DNA from: Streptomyces sp. NBC_01233
Lineage (GTDB): Bacteria; Actinomycetota; Actinomycetes; Streptomycetales; Streptomycetaceae
Direction: 5' to 3'
Assembly: GCF_035989305.1 (NCBI RefSeq)
Contig: NZ_CP108514.1
Span: 1,913,501-1,977,500 of the forward strand
DNA length: 64,000 bases
Shown here one piece after another: positions 18,468 through 27,199 of this stretch; positions within the stretch are counted from its first letter, which is position 1; each line of letters opens with the position of its first letter. Below the pieces are notes generated by a model. That model was not told where the DNA came from and did not search any database. It worked only from the letters and a program-made list of their open reading frames with translations. Made by a program: the position numbers and the translations under genes.

Positions 18468-19028
18468 TCAGCCGACCGGCCAGGCGTCCGCGAGCATCTG
18501 ACGGGTGTCCGCGAGCAGTTGCGGCAGCACCTTGGTGTGGCCGACGACCGGCATGAAGTTCGTGTCCCCGCCCCAGCGGGGCACGATGTGCTGGTGCAGG
18601 TGCGCGGCGATGCCGGCTCCGGCCGCGACGCCCTGGTTCATGCCGATGTTGAAACCGTGCGCACCCGAGGCCTTGCGCAGCGCGACCATCGCCCGCTTGG
18701 TGAGGTCCGCGAGCTCGGCCGTCTCGAGGGCGTCGAGCTCGGTGTAGTCGGCGACGTGCCGGTACGGGACGACCATCAGGTGGCCGCCGTTGTACGGGTA
18801 GAGGTTCAGCACCGCGTAGACGTGCTTGCCGCGGCCCACGACCAGGCCGTCCTGGTCGGACATCTCCGGAATCCCGCAGAAGGGACAGCCGTCGCCGGCC
18901 TCCGGACCGGTCGGCTTGTTCTCCCCCTGGATGTAGGCCATCCGGTGGGGCGTCCACAGACGCTGGAACGCGTCCTGCGTGCCCACACCGATCTGCTGCT
19001 CCGGCTCAATCGTCATGGCGGCAAGCAT
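18468..19028 (-). CDS. HIT-family nucleotide hydrolase/transferase
   Basis: 186 residues with the histidine-triad motif HLHQHIVPRW at about residues 140-149 and an N-terminal zinc-like knuckle CPFCGIPE (about 48-55). MNQGVAAGAGIAAHLHQH gives the classic Fhit/HIT signature. Such proteins hydrolyse dinucleoside polyphosphates or related phosphorylated adenosines. The start at 19028 has GAGG just upstream; an internal ATG at 19016 is possible. It is downstream of thrS and separated from it by a strong terminator. Confidence 0.88.
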   Translation of the reverse strand: MLAAMTIEPEQQIGVGTQDAFQRLWTPHRMAYIQGENKPTGPEAGDGCPFCGIPEMSDQDGLVVGRGKHVYAVLNLYPYNGGHLMVVPYRHVADYTELDALETAELADLTKRAMVALRKASGAHGFNIGMNQGVAAGAGIAAHLHQHIVPRWGGDTNFMPVVGHTKVLPQLLADTRQMLADAWPVG

Positions 19029-19048
19029 ATGACCTCGGCCTCGCGTAC

Positions 19049-19090
19049 GAGGAAGGCCCCCGGAAAATGATCACTCCGGGGGCCTTCCTC
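19049..19090 (-). terminator. Terminator after thrS
   Basis: Perfect 16-bp inverted repeat (19049-19064 with 19075-19090) and a 10-base loop, 35 bases past the thrS stop. Confidence 0.8.
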
Positions 19091-19124
19091 GGTGCTGCGC
19101 GGGTACGGATGCCGCGGGTGCGGA

Positions 19125-21101
19125 TCAGACCTGGACGCGGTCCGCGACGACCTTGGCCAGCTTGGCCAGCGCCTCGTCCTTGGCGATGCCGTTCTCCTGC
19201 GAACCGTCGCGGTAGCGGAAGGAGACCGTGCCCGCCGCCATGTCCTCGTCACCGACGATGATCATGAAGGGGACCTTGAGCTTCTGGTGGTTGCGGATCT
19301 TCTTCTGCATGCGGTCGGAGGAGGCGTCCACCTCGACCCGCAGACCCTGCTTCTTCGCCGCCGCGGCGAACTCCTGCAGGTACTCGACGTGCCCGTCGCC
19401 GATCGGGATGCCGACGGCCTGGACCGGGGCCAGCCACGGCGGCATGGCGCCCGCGTAGTGCTCCAGCAGCACGGCGAAGAACCGCTCGATCGAGCCGAAC
19501 AGCGCGCGGTGGATCATGACCGGGCGCTGGCGGGAGCCGTCCGGGGCGGTGTACTCCAGGTTGAAGCGCTCCGGCAGGTTGAAGTCCAGCTGCACGGTCG
19601 ACATCTGCCAGGTACGGCCGATGGCGTCGCGCGCCTGCACGGAGATCTTCGGGCCGTAGAAGGCCGCGCCGCCCGGGTCGGGGGTGAGGGGCAGGCCCTG
19701 CTTCTCGGCGACCTGCTGGAGGACGGCGGTCGCCTCCTCCCAGACCTCGTCCGAGCCGACGAACTTCTCCGGGTCCTTGGTGGACAGCTCCAGGTAGAAG
19801 TCGGTCAGACCGTAGTCGCGGAGCAGGTTCAGCACGAAGGTGAGGGTGCGGTCGAGCTCCTCCGCCATCTGCTCACGGGTGCAGTAGATGTGCGCGTCGT
19901 CCTGGGTGAAGCCCCGGGCGCGGGTCAGGCCGTGCACGACGCCCGACTTCTCGTACCGGTACACGGTGCCGAACTCGAACAGGCGCAGCGGCAGTTCGCG
20001 GTAGGAGCGGCCGCGCGCGTCGAAGATCAGGTTGTGCATCGGGCAGTTCATGGGCTTGAGGTAGTAGTCGGTACCACCGTCGAGCTGCATGGGGGGGTAC
20101 ATGCCCTCCGCGTACCAGTCCAGGTGACCGCTCTTCTCGAAGAGCGCGCCCTTGGTGGCGTGCGGGGAGTAGACGAACTCGTAGCCCTCCTCCTCGTGCC
20201 GGCGGCGCGAGTAGTCCTCCATGGTCCGGCGGATGATGCCGCCGCGCGGGTGGAAGACGGCGAGGCCGGAGCCGATCTCGTCCGGGATGGAGAAGAGGTC
20301 CAGCTCGTTGCCGAGCTTGCGGTGGTCGCGCTTCTCGGCCTCGGCGAGGAAGTCGAGGTGGGCCTTCAGCTCCTCCTTCGACGGCCACGCGGTGCCGTAG
20401 ATGCGCTGGAGCATCGGGTTCTTCTCGCTGCCGCGCCAGTAGGCGGCGGCGTTGCGCATGAGCTTGAAGGCCGGGATGTTGCGGGTGGTGGGCAGGTGGG
20501 GGCCTCGGCAGAGGTCCTTCCAGCACAGCTCGCCGGTCTTCGCGTCCAGATTGTCATAGATGGTCAGCTCGCCGCCGCCCACCTCGACGTTCGCGCCGTC
20601 GTCGGTGGACGCGGAACCCTTGATGCCGATGAGCTCCAGCTTGTACGGCTCGCCGGCGAGCTCCTCGCGGGCCGCCTCGTCGGTGACGACGCGGCGGGAG
20701 AAGCGCTGGCCGCGCTTCTGGATCTCCTGCATCTTCTTCTCGACGGCCTTCAGGTCCTCCGGGGTGAAGGGCCGGGCCACGTCGAAGTCGTAGTAGAAGC
20801 CGTTCTGGACCGGCGGGCCGATGCCCAGCTTGGCCTCGGGGAAGAGCTCCTGCACGGCCTGCGCCATGACGTGCGCGGTCGAGTGGCGCAGGATGTTGAG
20901 GCCGTCCTCGGAGGAGATCTCCACCGGCTCGACGGTCTCGCCGTCCTTCACCTCGCACGCGAGGTCCCTGAGCTCGCCTGCGACACGCGCGGCGACGATG
21001 GTGCGCTCGCCGGCGAAGAGCTCCGCCGCCGTAGTGCCCGTGGCCACCACGCGCTCGTCCCGCTCGGAATCGCGTTGGATGATCACACGGACGTCTGACA
21101 C
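19125..21101 (-). CDS. thrS: Threonyl-tRNA synthetase
   Basis: Class II synthetase of 658 residues. It has an N-terminal TGS-like domain (about 1-60), an editing domain with HSTAHVMAQ, and the catalytic core with the class II motifs ([24 protein letters not shown], here [24 protein letters not shown]). A C-terminal anticodon-binding domain starts near [21 protein letters not shown] start. No T-box leader is recognisable in the 297 bases upstream. Confidence 0.97.
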   Translation of the reverse strand: MSDVRVIIQRDSERDERVVATGTTAAELFAGERTIVAARVAGELRDLACEVKDGETVEPVEISSEDGLNILRHSTAHVMAQAVQELFPEAKLGIGPPVQNGFYYDFDVARPFTPEDLKAVEKKMQEIQKRGQRFSRRVVTDEAAREELAGEPYKLELIGIKGSASTDDGANVEVGGGELTIYDNLDAKTGELCWKDLCRGPHLPTTRNIPAFKLMRNAAAYWRGSEKNPMLQRIYGTAWPSKEELKAHLDFLAEAEKRDHRKLGNELDLFSIPDEIGSGLAVFHPRGGIIRRTMEDYSRRRHEEEGYEFVYSPHATKGALFEKSGHLDWYAEGMYPPMQLDGGTDYYLKPMNCPMHNLIFDARGRSYRELPLRLFEFGTVYRYEKSGVVHGLTRARGFTQDDAHIYCTREQMAEELDRTLTFVLNLLRDYGLTDFYLELSTKDPEKFVGSDEVWEEATAVLQQVAEKQGLPLTPDPGGAAFYGPKISVQARDAIGRTWQMSTVQLDFNLPERFNLEYTAPDGSRQRPVMIHRALFGSIERFFAVLLEHYAGAMPPWLAPVQAVGIPIGDGHVEYLQEFAAAAKKQGLRVEVDASSDRMQKKIRNHQKLKVPFMIIVGDEDMAAGTVSFRYRDGSQENGIAKDEALAKLAKVVADRVQV

Positions 21102-21232
21102 CGGTCTCTCCTGAACTCTGGGGGTGCGCGAGCGAACACTGCGCGCCTGAATCGTACCGAGCGGAGTGGCTGCGCCGCTAAACGGTTACTCGGCGGTCCC
21201 GCCGGACACGTCTCCCGAGCCCGCGGTCACGG

Positions 21233-21260
21233 CCCCCTGCCCCCTGCCCCCTGCCCCCTG
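21233..21260. repeat. Tandem heptamer repeat CCCCCTG
   Basis: Four exact copies of CCCCCTG plus a partial fifth, in the gap between thrS and the acetyltransferase. This 297-bp gap (21102-21398) also holds GC-rich palindromic sequence and no gene. Confidence 0.85.
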
Positions 21261-21355
21261 CCCCACCCGAAGCCCCGCCCCGGTGCCGAGGGTGCGGCGC
21301 CGCTGCCGGGGCTCCGCCCCAGCCCCTCCCCCGGACTCCGTCCGGGGGACCCCAC

Positions 21356-21371
21356 GCCTCAAACGCCGGCG
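21356..21371 (+). repeat. Intergenic palindromic repeat, left copy
   Basis: GCCTCAAACGCCGGCG, inverted relative to the copy at 21896-21911 and identical to the copy at 40167-40182. It is preceded by the GC-rich arm CCCCCGGAC-TCC-GTCCGGGGG. Confidence 0.8.
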
Positions 21372-21398
21372 AGGCTGGTAGTCGGTAGCCTGGCTCGT

Positions 21399-21908
21399 AT
21401 GCCGAGCCCGCAGATACGCCCGCTGGACCTGACCGACGACGCCACCGCGAGGGCCACGCACCGGATCGGACGGGCGGCGTACGCGGTGGAGGCGGAGCTG
21501 ATCGGCTTCGACGGCATCCCGGCGCTGAGCGAGAGCCTCGCGCAGATGCGCGCGCAGGAATTGGACTGGGTCGGCGCCGTCTCGGACGCCGGGGAGCTCG
21601 CCGGCTTCCTCGCCTGGGAGGACGCCGACGGCGGCATCTCCATCGACCGTCTCTGCGTGGCCCCGGCCTGGTTCCGCCGGGGCATCGCCTCCCTGCTGCT
21701 CCGCCACGCCCTGACCGACCTCTTCCCCGGCCGCCCCGTGACGGTCACCACGGGCGCCGCCAACACCCCCGCGGTCTCCCTCTACGCACGCCTGGGCTTC
21801 ACCCGCGGCCCCGACTTCTCCCCGGCCCCGGACCTGATCATGGCCTCGTTCAGCCTCGCCACCACCCGACCCTCCCCGCCGCACGAATCCGGCCCCGCCG
21901 GCGTTTGA
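21399..21908 (+). CDS. GNAT-family N-acetyltransferase
   Basis: 169 residues with the acetyl-CoA-binding core: ISIDRLCVAPAWFRRGIASLLLRHA (about residues 86-110, the V/I-x-x-x-x-R-x-x-G-I/A motif) and NTPAVSLYARLGFTRG near the end. The substrate is unknown. The gene is bracketed by a 16-bp inverted repeat, and its stop codon lies inside the right-hand copy. The last about 17 residues are therefore encoded by repeat-related sequence. Confidence 0.82.
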   Translation: MPSPQIRPLDLTDDATARATHRIGRAAYAVEAELIGFDGIPALSESLAQMRAQELDWVGAVSDAGELAGFLAWEDADGGISIDRLCVAPAWFRRGIASLLLRHALTDLFPGRPVTVTTGAANTPAVSLYARLGFTRGPDFSPAPDLIMASFSLATTRPSPPHESGPAGV

Positions 21909-21911
21909 GGC
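21896..21911 (-). repeat. Intergenic palindromic repeat, right copy
   Basis: CGCCGGCGTTTGAGGC, the exact reverse complement of 21356-21371. It contains the TGA of the acetyltransferase gene and is followed by the GC arm GGGGCGGAGCCCC. Confidence 0.8.
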
Positions 21912-21950
21912 GCGCGGTCCGGGGCGGAGCCCCGGCAGCGGCGCCGCGCC

Positions 21951-23192
21951 CTACTCATCCGCCGCGAGCACATCCGCCGGATCGAACGCGTCGTCCAGCG
22001 ACTTCATCAGCCGGTCCCGCTCGACCTCGTCCAACGGCACCGGCGTCACGTCCGTCGCATCCGTCAGGCGACGGAAGCCGCCCCGCCGCTGCAACCGCCC
22101 GCCGACGCGGATCGGCAGGCCCACCAGGTGCGCGTGCCCCGCCACCCGGTACGCCTCCTCGTCCAGCGCGACGCGTATGTACGGGACCTCCGCCCCGGCG
22201 AGGACCCGCAGCCGGACCGTGCCCCCGCCCCCCGGGGCCGAGCGCCGCATCCGGACCACCGCCCCCGCGATGCGGACCTGGACGGCCGGTTCGTCCCGGG
22301 TGTACCGCGCCGCCGCCTCCCGCAGCACCGGCAGGTCGCCCGGCGAGAACTCCACCGGCTCGGGCCGGGCCGCGCAGCCCGCCGGAACCCCCGCCGCCGG
22401 CGCCCAGGCGAGCGCGATCCGGGCCCCCTCCGAGCCCCGGACCAGCGCGATCAGTGCCTCGGCGAGCTCCCGGCTGACCCCGGCCCGCACCGCGGCGTCG
22501 AAGGCCTCCATGCCGCCGGTGGCCCGCTGGTAGTCCACGGCTTCGCGGGCCGCGTGCAGGGCGTGGTGGAGCCGGGCCACGATGCCCCGGCCGCCGTCCA
22601 CCGGTACGTACGCGGTCAGGTGCCGGCCGCCCGGGTGCGGGCCCACCAGAACCCCGTCCAGGGCCCGTTCGGCCTTGGCCCGGTGCCGGGCCCCGTAGTA
22701 CCCGGCACGGGCCCGTTCGGCCAGGGCCCCGGCGAGGAGGAGCTGCCGGGCGGCCGAGCGCAGCTGTTCCTGCACCGTCCACGCGGCCTCGCCCTGGAGC
22801 CCGTACGCCCCTTGCGGGATCTCCCGGTCCCAGTGGATCTCGTCGCTGGGCACGCTCAGCCCGTAGAGCACCTCCCGCGCGGAGGGCAGGCCGCTGCGCG
22901 AGAGGGCGGTGATGGCCTCTTCGAGCAGGTCGGCGCAGTCGGGGAAGGTGCGGCTCTCGGGGACGAGCACGCTGGTGGCGGCGCGGGCCGTCGAGTGCGT
23001 GGCGGGCGGGGTCCAGCGCCCGTACCGGCCGGCGGCCCCGCCCCGGCGCAGCCAGCCGTGGCGGTGCAGCAGCGCGCCGAGCACGGCCGGATCGACCTGC
23101 GCGGGATCGGGGGCGGCGGGCTGCGCGGAGTCCGTGAATCCGCCGTAGTCCGGGGACGGCAGCGGCTCCAGGTTCGGCGAGTGCCAGTGCAT
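21951..23192 (-). CDS. Unknown protein coupled to a DUF4365 gene
   Basis: 413 residues starting MHWHSPNLEPLPSPDYGGF. I do not recognise a family. The middle has several Arg/Glu-rich helical stretches (QEQLRSAARQLLLAGALAERARAGY). The C-terminal third is beta-rich with MRRSAPGGGGTVRLRVLAGAE. No signal peptide or membrane helix is seen. The ATG overlaps the stop of the upstream DUF4365 gene by one base (TGATG), so the two are almost certainly translated together and probably act together. Confidence 0.8.
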   Translation of the reverse strand: MHWHSPNLEPLPSPDYGGFTDSAQPAAPDPAQVDPAVLGALLHRHGWLRRGGAAGRYGRWTPPATHSTARAATSVLVPESRTFPDCADLLEEAITALSRSGLPSAREVLYGLSVPSDEIHWDREIPQGAYGLQGEAAWTVQEQLRSAARQLLLAGALAERARAGYYGARHRAKAERALDGVLVGPHPGGRHLTAYVPVDGGRGIVARLHHALHAAREAVDYQRATGGMEAFDAAVRAGVSRELAEALIALVRGSEGARIALAWAPAAGVPAGCAARPEPVEFSPGDLPVLREAAARYTRDEPAVQVRIAGAVVRMRRSAPGGGGTVRLRVLAGAEVPYIRVALDEEAYRVAGHAHLVGLPIRVGGRLQRRGGFRRLTDATDVTPVPLDEVERDRLMKSLDDAFDPADVLAADE

Positions 23193-23794
23193 CAGGGTGT
23201 CCCTCCCGACCCGACCCGGGTCATGATCTCGCACAGCGCCCGGTCGTCGAAGATCCGCGTGGTCGGGATTCGTACGGTGGTCCGGCGGCGGCCGGTCACC
23301 GGGTGTCCGGCGAGATTGGTCCAGTAGCAGCAGTGCCGCAGGTCTAGGCGGTCGTGCCCGGCGGCGAGCCACTGGTCGCGCTCCCGCGGGACGATCATCA
23401 CGACGAGGATCTTGTGCACGGCGACCGGGGTGCGGGCCAGTTTCACCAAGTGCTCGTTGTCGAGGGTGAAGGCGAAGGTGGGCCCGGCCGGCCGGGGCGG
23501 TATCTGGTAGGTCGCCTTCAACTGCACCTTGATGGTGACCTCGTCGTCGACGACGTGCTCGGGGGCGCCGTGGCTGACGTGCCAGTCGATGCCGTTGTCC
23601 GGAAAGGGCTGGGAGAGCGAGCAGCCGGCCGCGGCGGCGACGGCGTGCAGGTATCCCACCTGAAGGGTTTCCATACAGGCGGTGGTGGCGAGTGTGCCGC
23701 GCAGCGGTCCGGTCCGCGCGTCGTCCGGTGTTCCGGTCCGCGGATCGATCTGCCCCGCCAGCACCCCGCCCGGTTCGGGCTGCGCGAGCGCCAT
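23192..23794 (-). CDS. DUF4365-domain protein (predicted nuclease-like fold)
   Basis: 200 residues; ATG behind GGGGAG. The core DNGIDWHVS ... TIKVQLKATYQ matches DUF4365, which resembles PD-(D/E)XK nucleases, with D in GIDW and the Q-x-K of VQLKAT as candidate active-site positions. HLVKLARTPVAVHKILVVMIVP and the Cys pair in LRHCCYWTNLAG follow. Family function is not established. It is coupled to the downstream unknown gene and divergent from an exonuclease gene across 207 bp. Confidence 0.8.
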   Translation of the reverse strand: MALAQPEPGGVLAGQIDPRTGTPDDARTGPLRGTLATTACMETLQVGYLHAVAAAAGCSLSQPFPDNGIDWHVSHGAPEHVVDDEVTIKVQLKATYQIPPRPAGPTFAFTLDNEHLVKLARTPVAVHKILVVMIVPRERDQWLAAGHDRLDLRHCCYWTNLAGHPVTGRRRTTVRIPTTRIFDDRALCEIMTRVGSGGTP

Positions 23795-24001
23795 GGCCGG
23801 CTCCCCATGCCTTCCGGGCTCTGCCGTCGGTGGTGGGTGGGGTGACGACCGGTCATGTGTACGGCCCCCCATGGATGTTGTCTCCGCACCCGGGTCCCCG
23901 CAAACGGCGTACGGGGCAAACAGCCCGGGTATCACCGATGCGGGCGAAGGTGGCGTGATCCAGGTGCGCCCCATCTGCCGACCGGGGACGAGGAGTTCGC
24001 C

Positions 24002-24727
24002 ATGACACGCTGGTACGAGGGCCCGCTGGCCGCATTCGACACGGAGACCACCGGGGTGGACGTCGAGCAGGACCGGATCGTGTCCGCCGCGCTCATCGTG
24101 CAGGAGTGTGCGGGAGGCCGGGTCCGCACCACGCGCTGGCTGGTCAATCCCGGCGTTCCGGTGCCCCCGGGGGCGACGGAAGTGCACGGGCTGACTGACG
24201 AGCACCTGCAGCGTCACGGGCGCTGGCCGGCGCCCGTGGTGGAGGAGATAGCCCGTGCGCTCGGGGAGCAGCAGGTGGCCGGCCGGCCGGTGGTGGTGAT
24301 GAACGCGCCGTTCGATCTGACGCTGCTGGACCGGGAGTTGCGCCGGCACCGGGCCTCGTCGCTGGCCCGCTACCTGGACAACCGGCCGCTGACGGTGCTG
24401 GATCCGCGGGTGCTGGACAAGCACCTGGACCGGTACCGCAAGGGGCGGCGGACGCTGACGGACCTGTGTGCGCACTACGGGATCGAGCTGGAGGGCGCGC
24501 ACGACGCGGCGGCGGACGCGATGGCCTCGCTGGAGCTCGTACGGGCGGTGGGGCGCCGGTTCGCGGCCCGGCTGGAGCGGCTGTCGCCGGCGGAGCTGCA
24601 CACGCTGCAGGCGGTCTGGCACGCGGCGCAGGCGCGGGGCCTGCAGGCGTGGTTCGCGCGGCAGGGGACGCCGGAGCCGGTGGATCCGCACTGGCCGCTG
24701 CGGCCGGACCTGTCGACGGCGGCCTAG
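24002..24727 (+). CDS. DnaQ-type 3'-5' exonuclease
   Basis: 241 residues with all three DEDDh exonuclease motifs: FDTETTGVD (Exo I, about residues 11-19), NAPFDLTLL (Exo II, about 101-109) and HDAAADA (Exo III with the general-base His). The start ATG follows GAGGAG. It is a stand-alone proofreading-type nuclease rather than a polymerase subunit; a similar fold occurs in RNase T and in the epsilon subunit. A terminator and tRNA-Val follow. Confidence 0.9.
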   Translation: MTRWYEGPLAAFDTETTGVDVEQDRIVSAALIVQECAGGRVRTTRWLVNPGVPVPPGATEVHGLTDEHLQRHGRWPAPVVEEIARALGEQQVAGRPVVVMNAPFDLTLLDRELRRHRASSLARYLDNRPLTVLDPRVLDKHLDRYRKGRRTLTDLCAHYGIELEGAHDAAADAMASLELVRAVGRRFAARLERLSPAELHTLQAVWHAAQARGLQAWFARQGTPEPVDPHWPLRPDLSTAA

Positions 24728-24751
24728 GGCGCACGGCCCCGTACATGCGGA

Positions 24752-24781
24752 AGGCCGGTCCGTCTTGCGACGGACCGGCCT
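24752..24781 (+). terminator. Terminator after exonuclease gene
   Basis: Perfect 13-bp inverted repeat (24752-24764 with 24769-24781) with a TTGC loop. It sits between the exonuclease gene and the 3' end of the convergent tRNA gene and may serve both. Confidence 0.75.
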
Positions 24782-24788
24782 GTCCCGG

Positions 24789-24860
24789 TGGGCGATACTG
24801 GGATCGAACCAGTGACCCCTTCGGTGTGAACGAAGTGCTCTCCCGCTGAGCTAATCGCCC
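24789..24860 (-). tRNA. tRNA-Val(CAC)
   Basis: 72-nt cloverleaf. The acceptor arm GGGCGAT/ATCGCCC, anticodon loop TTCACAC (anticodon CAC, codon GTG) and T arm with GGTTCGATCC are all present; CCA is not encoded. It is nearly identical to the tRNA gene at 28857-28928. Confidence 0.95.
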
Positions 24861-27199
24861 GGGAACGCACCGAACAATACAGAAGCCCCGGGGCTGGTTC
24901 AAACCGCTTGCCTCCCGTTGCGTACTCAGAGCGGATCTGAGTACGTCCGCCCATGTCCTGACGGCGTGACCGGCGCCACACTCCCGGTATGAACACCCCT
25001 CTGCCGCCGGCCGAAGAGCTGGCGCTCATCGACCGTGAGCTGGTGCAACTCGATGCCCGGCGGCTCCACTTGCTGACCCGCCGGGACTGGCTGCTGCGCA
25101 TCCTCCAGCAGCCCGGACCCGCCACCGCCCCCGCCAGCTGGGGAGCCGCCGTGCCCGCCGGGCCGCCGAAGGAGACCTCGGCCCCGAGCGCGCAGAACGT
25201 GCTGCTCACCCTGGGCGCCGTCCTGCTGGCCGTGGCCGCGCTGGCGTTCACGCTGGTCAGCTGGGGGTCCATGGGGATCGCCGGGCGCTCGGCGGTACTG
25301 GCCGCGGTGACGGCGGCGGCGCTGGCCGCGCCCGTGCCGCTGCTGCGCCGGGGGCTGCGGTCGACGGCGGAGTCGGTCGCCGCGGTGGGGCTGCTGCTGA
25401 CGGTGCTGGACGCGTACGCGCTGTACGCGGTCGGCATGCCGGACGCCGACGGCACCGGGTACGCGGCGGGTGCGGCCGCGGTGCTGGCGGCGGTGTGGGC
25501 CGGGTACGGCTCGGCCCTGCGTAAGCTGCGGCTCCCGCTGCCGGCGGCGGTGCTGGCGGCGCAGTTCCCGCTGCCGCTGGCGGCGCTGGCCGCGCAGGCG
25601 GGCCCGCTGGAGCTCGGCTGGGCGCTGCTGGCGACGGCGGTGCTGGACGCGGCGCTCGCCCTGCGGGCGCGGGCGGCGGCGGCCCCGGCGGCCGTGCTCG
25701 CGGCGGCGGCGCTGCTGATCGGGGTGGCCGAGTCGTGGTCGGCGGGCTCGGTGGCGCAGGCGCTGGCTCCGGCGGCGCTGCTGCTGGCGGGCGCGGCCCT
25801 GGGCACGGCGGCGGCCTGGCGGGAGCCGCGCGCCTGGGGCGCCGCGCTGGCGGCCGGTCTGGCGGCGGTGGTGGCGCTGGGCGGGCTGGCCCGGCCGGCC
25901 CTGACGGATTCGGTCCGGGACGGCGCGTGGGTGGCACTGGCACACCTGCTGGTGGCGCTGCCGCTGCTGGCGGCGGTACGCGTCTGCGCGCTCCCGGCGG
26001 CGGTACGGCGGGGCCTGGTGCGGGCGGGGGTGGCGGTGACCGCCCTGGTGGCTCTGTCGGCCGGTGCCGCGGTGGTTCCGACGCTGCTGGCCCGGCTGCG
26101 GGTGCTGGAGGAGGTGTGGGCGGTGACCACTCCGGCCCCGGCTCCGTACGCGCCGGGTGCGGCGGGTGTGGTGATCCTGCTGACGGCGGCGGGGGCGGCC
26201 TGGTGGCTGTCCCGGGTGCTGGCGCGGCCGGAGCCCGGGGTGGTGGCGGTGGTCCTGGCCTGGGCGGGGCTGTTCACGGCTCCGGTGCTGCTCGGGTTCC
26301 CGGCGGCGGCGGTGTTCGCCGCCCAGCTGGCGGTCACGGGCGCGGCCGGGGCGTTCGCCCTGCGCTCCCCCGCGCGGGGCGCCGGGATCGCGGCGGCCGT
26401 GTGCGCGCTGGCCGGCGCCGCGAACGTGTCCGTGGGCGCGCTGGACGGCCGCGTGGCCACCTTCGCGGTGTGGGGGCTGCTGGGCACGGCCTGCGCGGCG
26501 GGGGCGGCGTACGGGCCCGCTCCGCGCCGGGTCCGCGCCGCGGCGGCGGTGTGCGCCGTCGGATACGCCACGGCGGTGCTGGTGGCGGCGGCCGCGGTGA
26601 CGGACCTGGCGGTGGTCTGGTGGGCGCTGCCGGTGCTCGCGGTCCCGGCGCTGGCGGCGGCTGCCGGGCCGCGGCTGGGCGGCGTGCGGGTGCCCGTGGA
26701 GATCGCGGCGGCCGTGGCCGGTGCCCTTGCGGTGGCCCTGTCGGCCGGGCGGGCCGGGACGCTGGCGCTGGTCCTGGCGCTGGCCGGGGTGGTCTGTGCG
26801 GGCGCCGCGGTGCGCCCGGAGCGGCGCGCGGTGGGCTGGGCGGCGGGGGCGCTGTTCGCGGCGGCCACCTGGGTGCGGCTGGCCGACGCCGGGGTCACGA
26901 CGCCGGAGGCCTACACGCTGCCGGTGACGGCGGCGGCCCTCGTGGTGGGCTTCCTGCGGCGCCGCAAGGACCCGCAGGCCTCGTCCTGGACGGCGTACGG
27001 CCCGGGGCTGGCGGCGACGCTGCTGCCGAGCCTGCTGGTGGCCCTGGACGACCGGAACTGGGTGCGCCCGCTGCTGCTGGGGCTGGCCGCGCTGGCCCTG
27101 ACCCTGATCGGCGCCCAGCGCCGGCTGCAGGCCCCGCTGCTGCTGGGCGGCGCGGTGCTGGCGGTGGTGGCGGTGCACGAGCTGGCCCCGTACGTGGTG

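Noticed and set aside
21102..21398. T-box leader for thrS
   Set aside because: No T-box core sequence or specifier hairpin is visible upstream of the thrS start.
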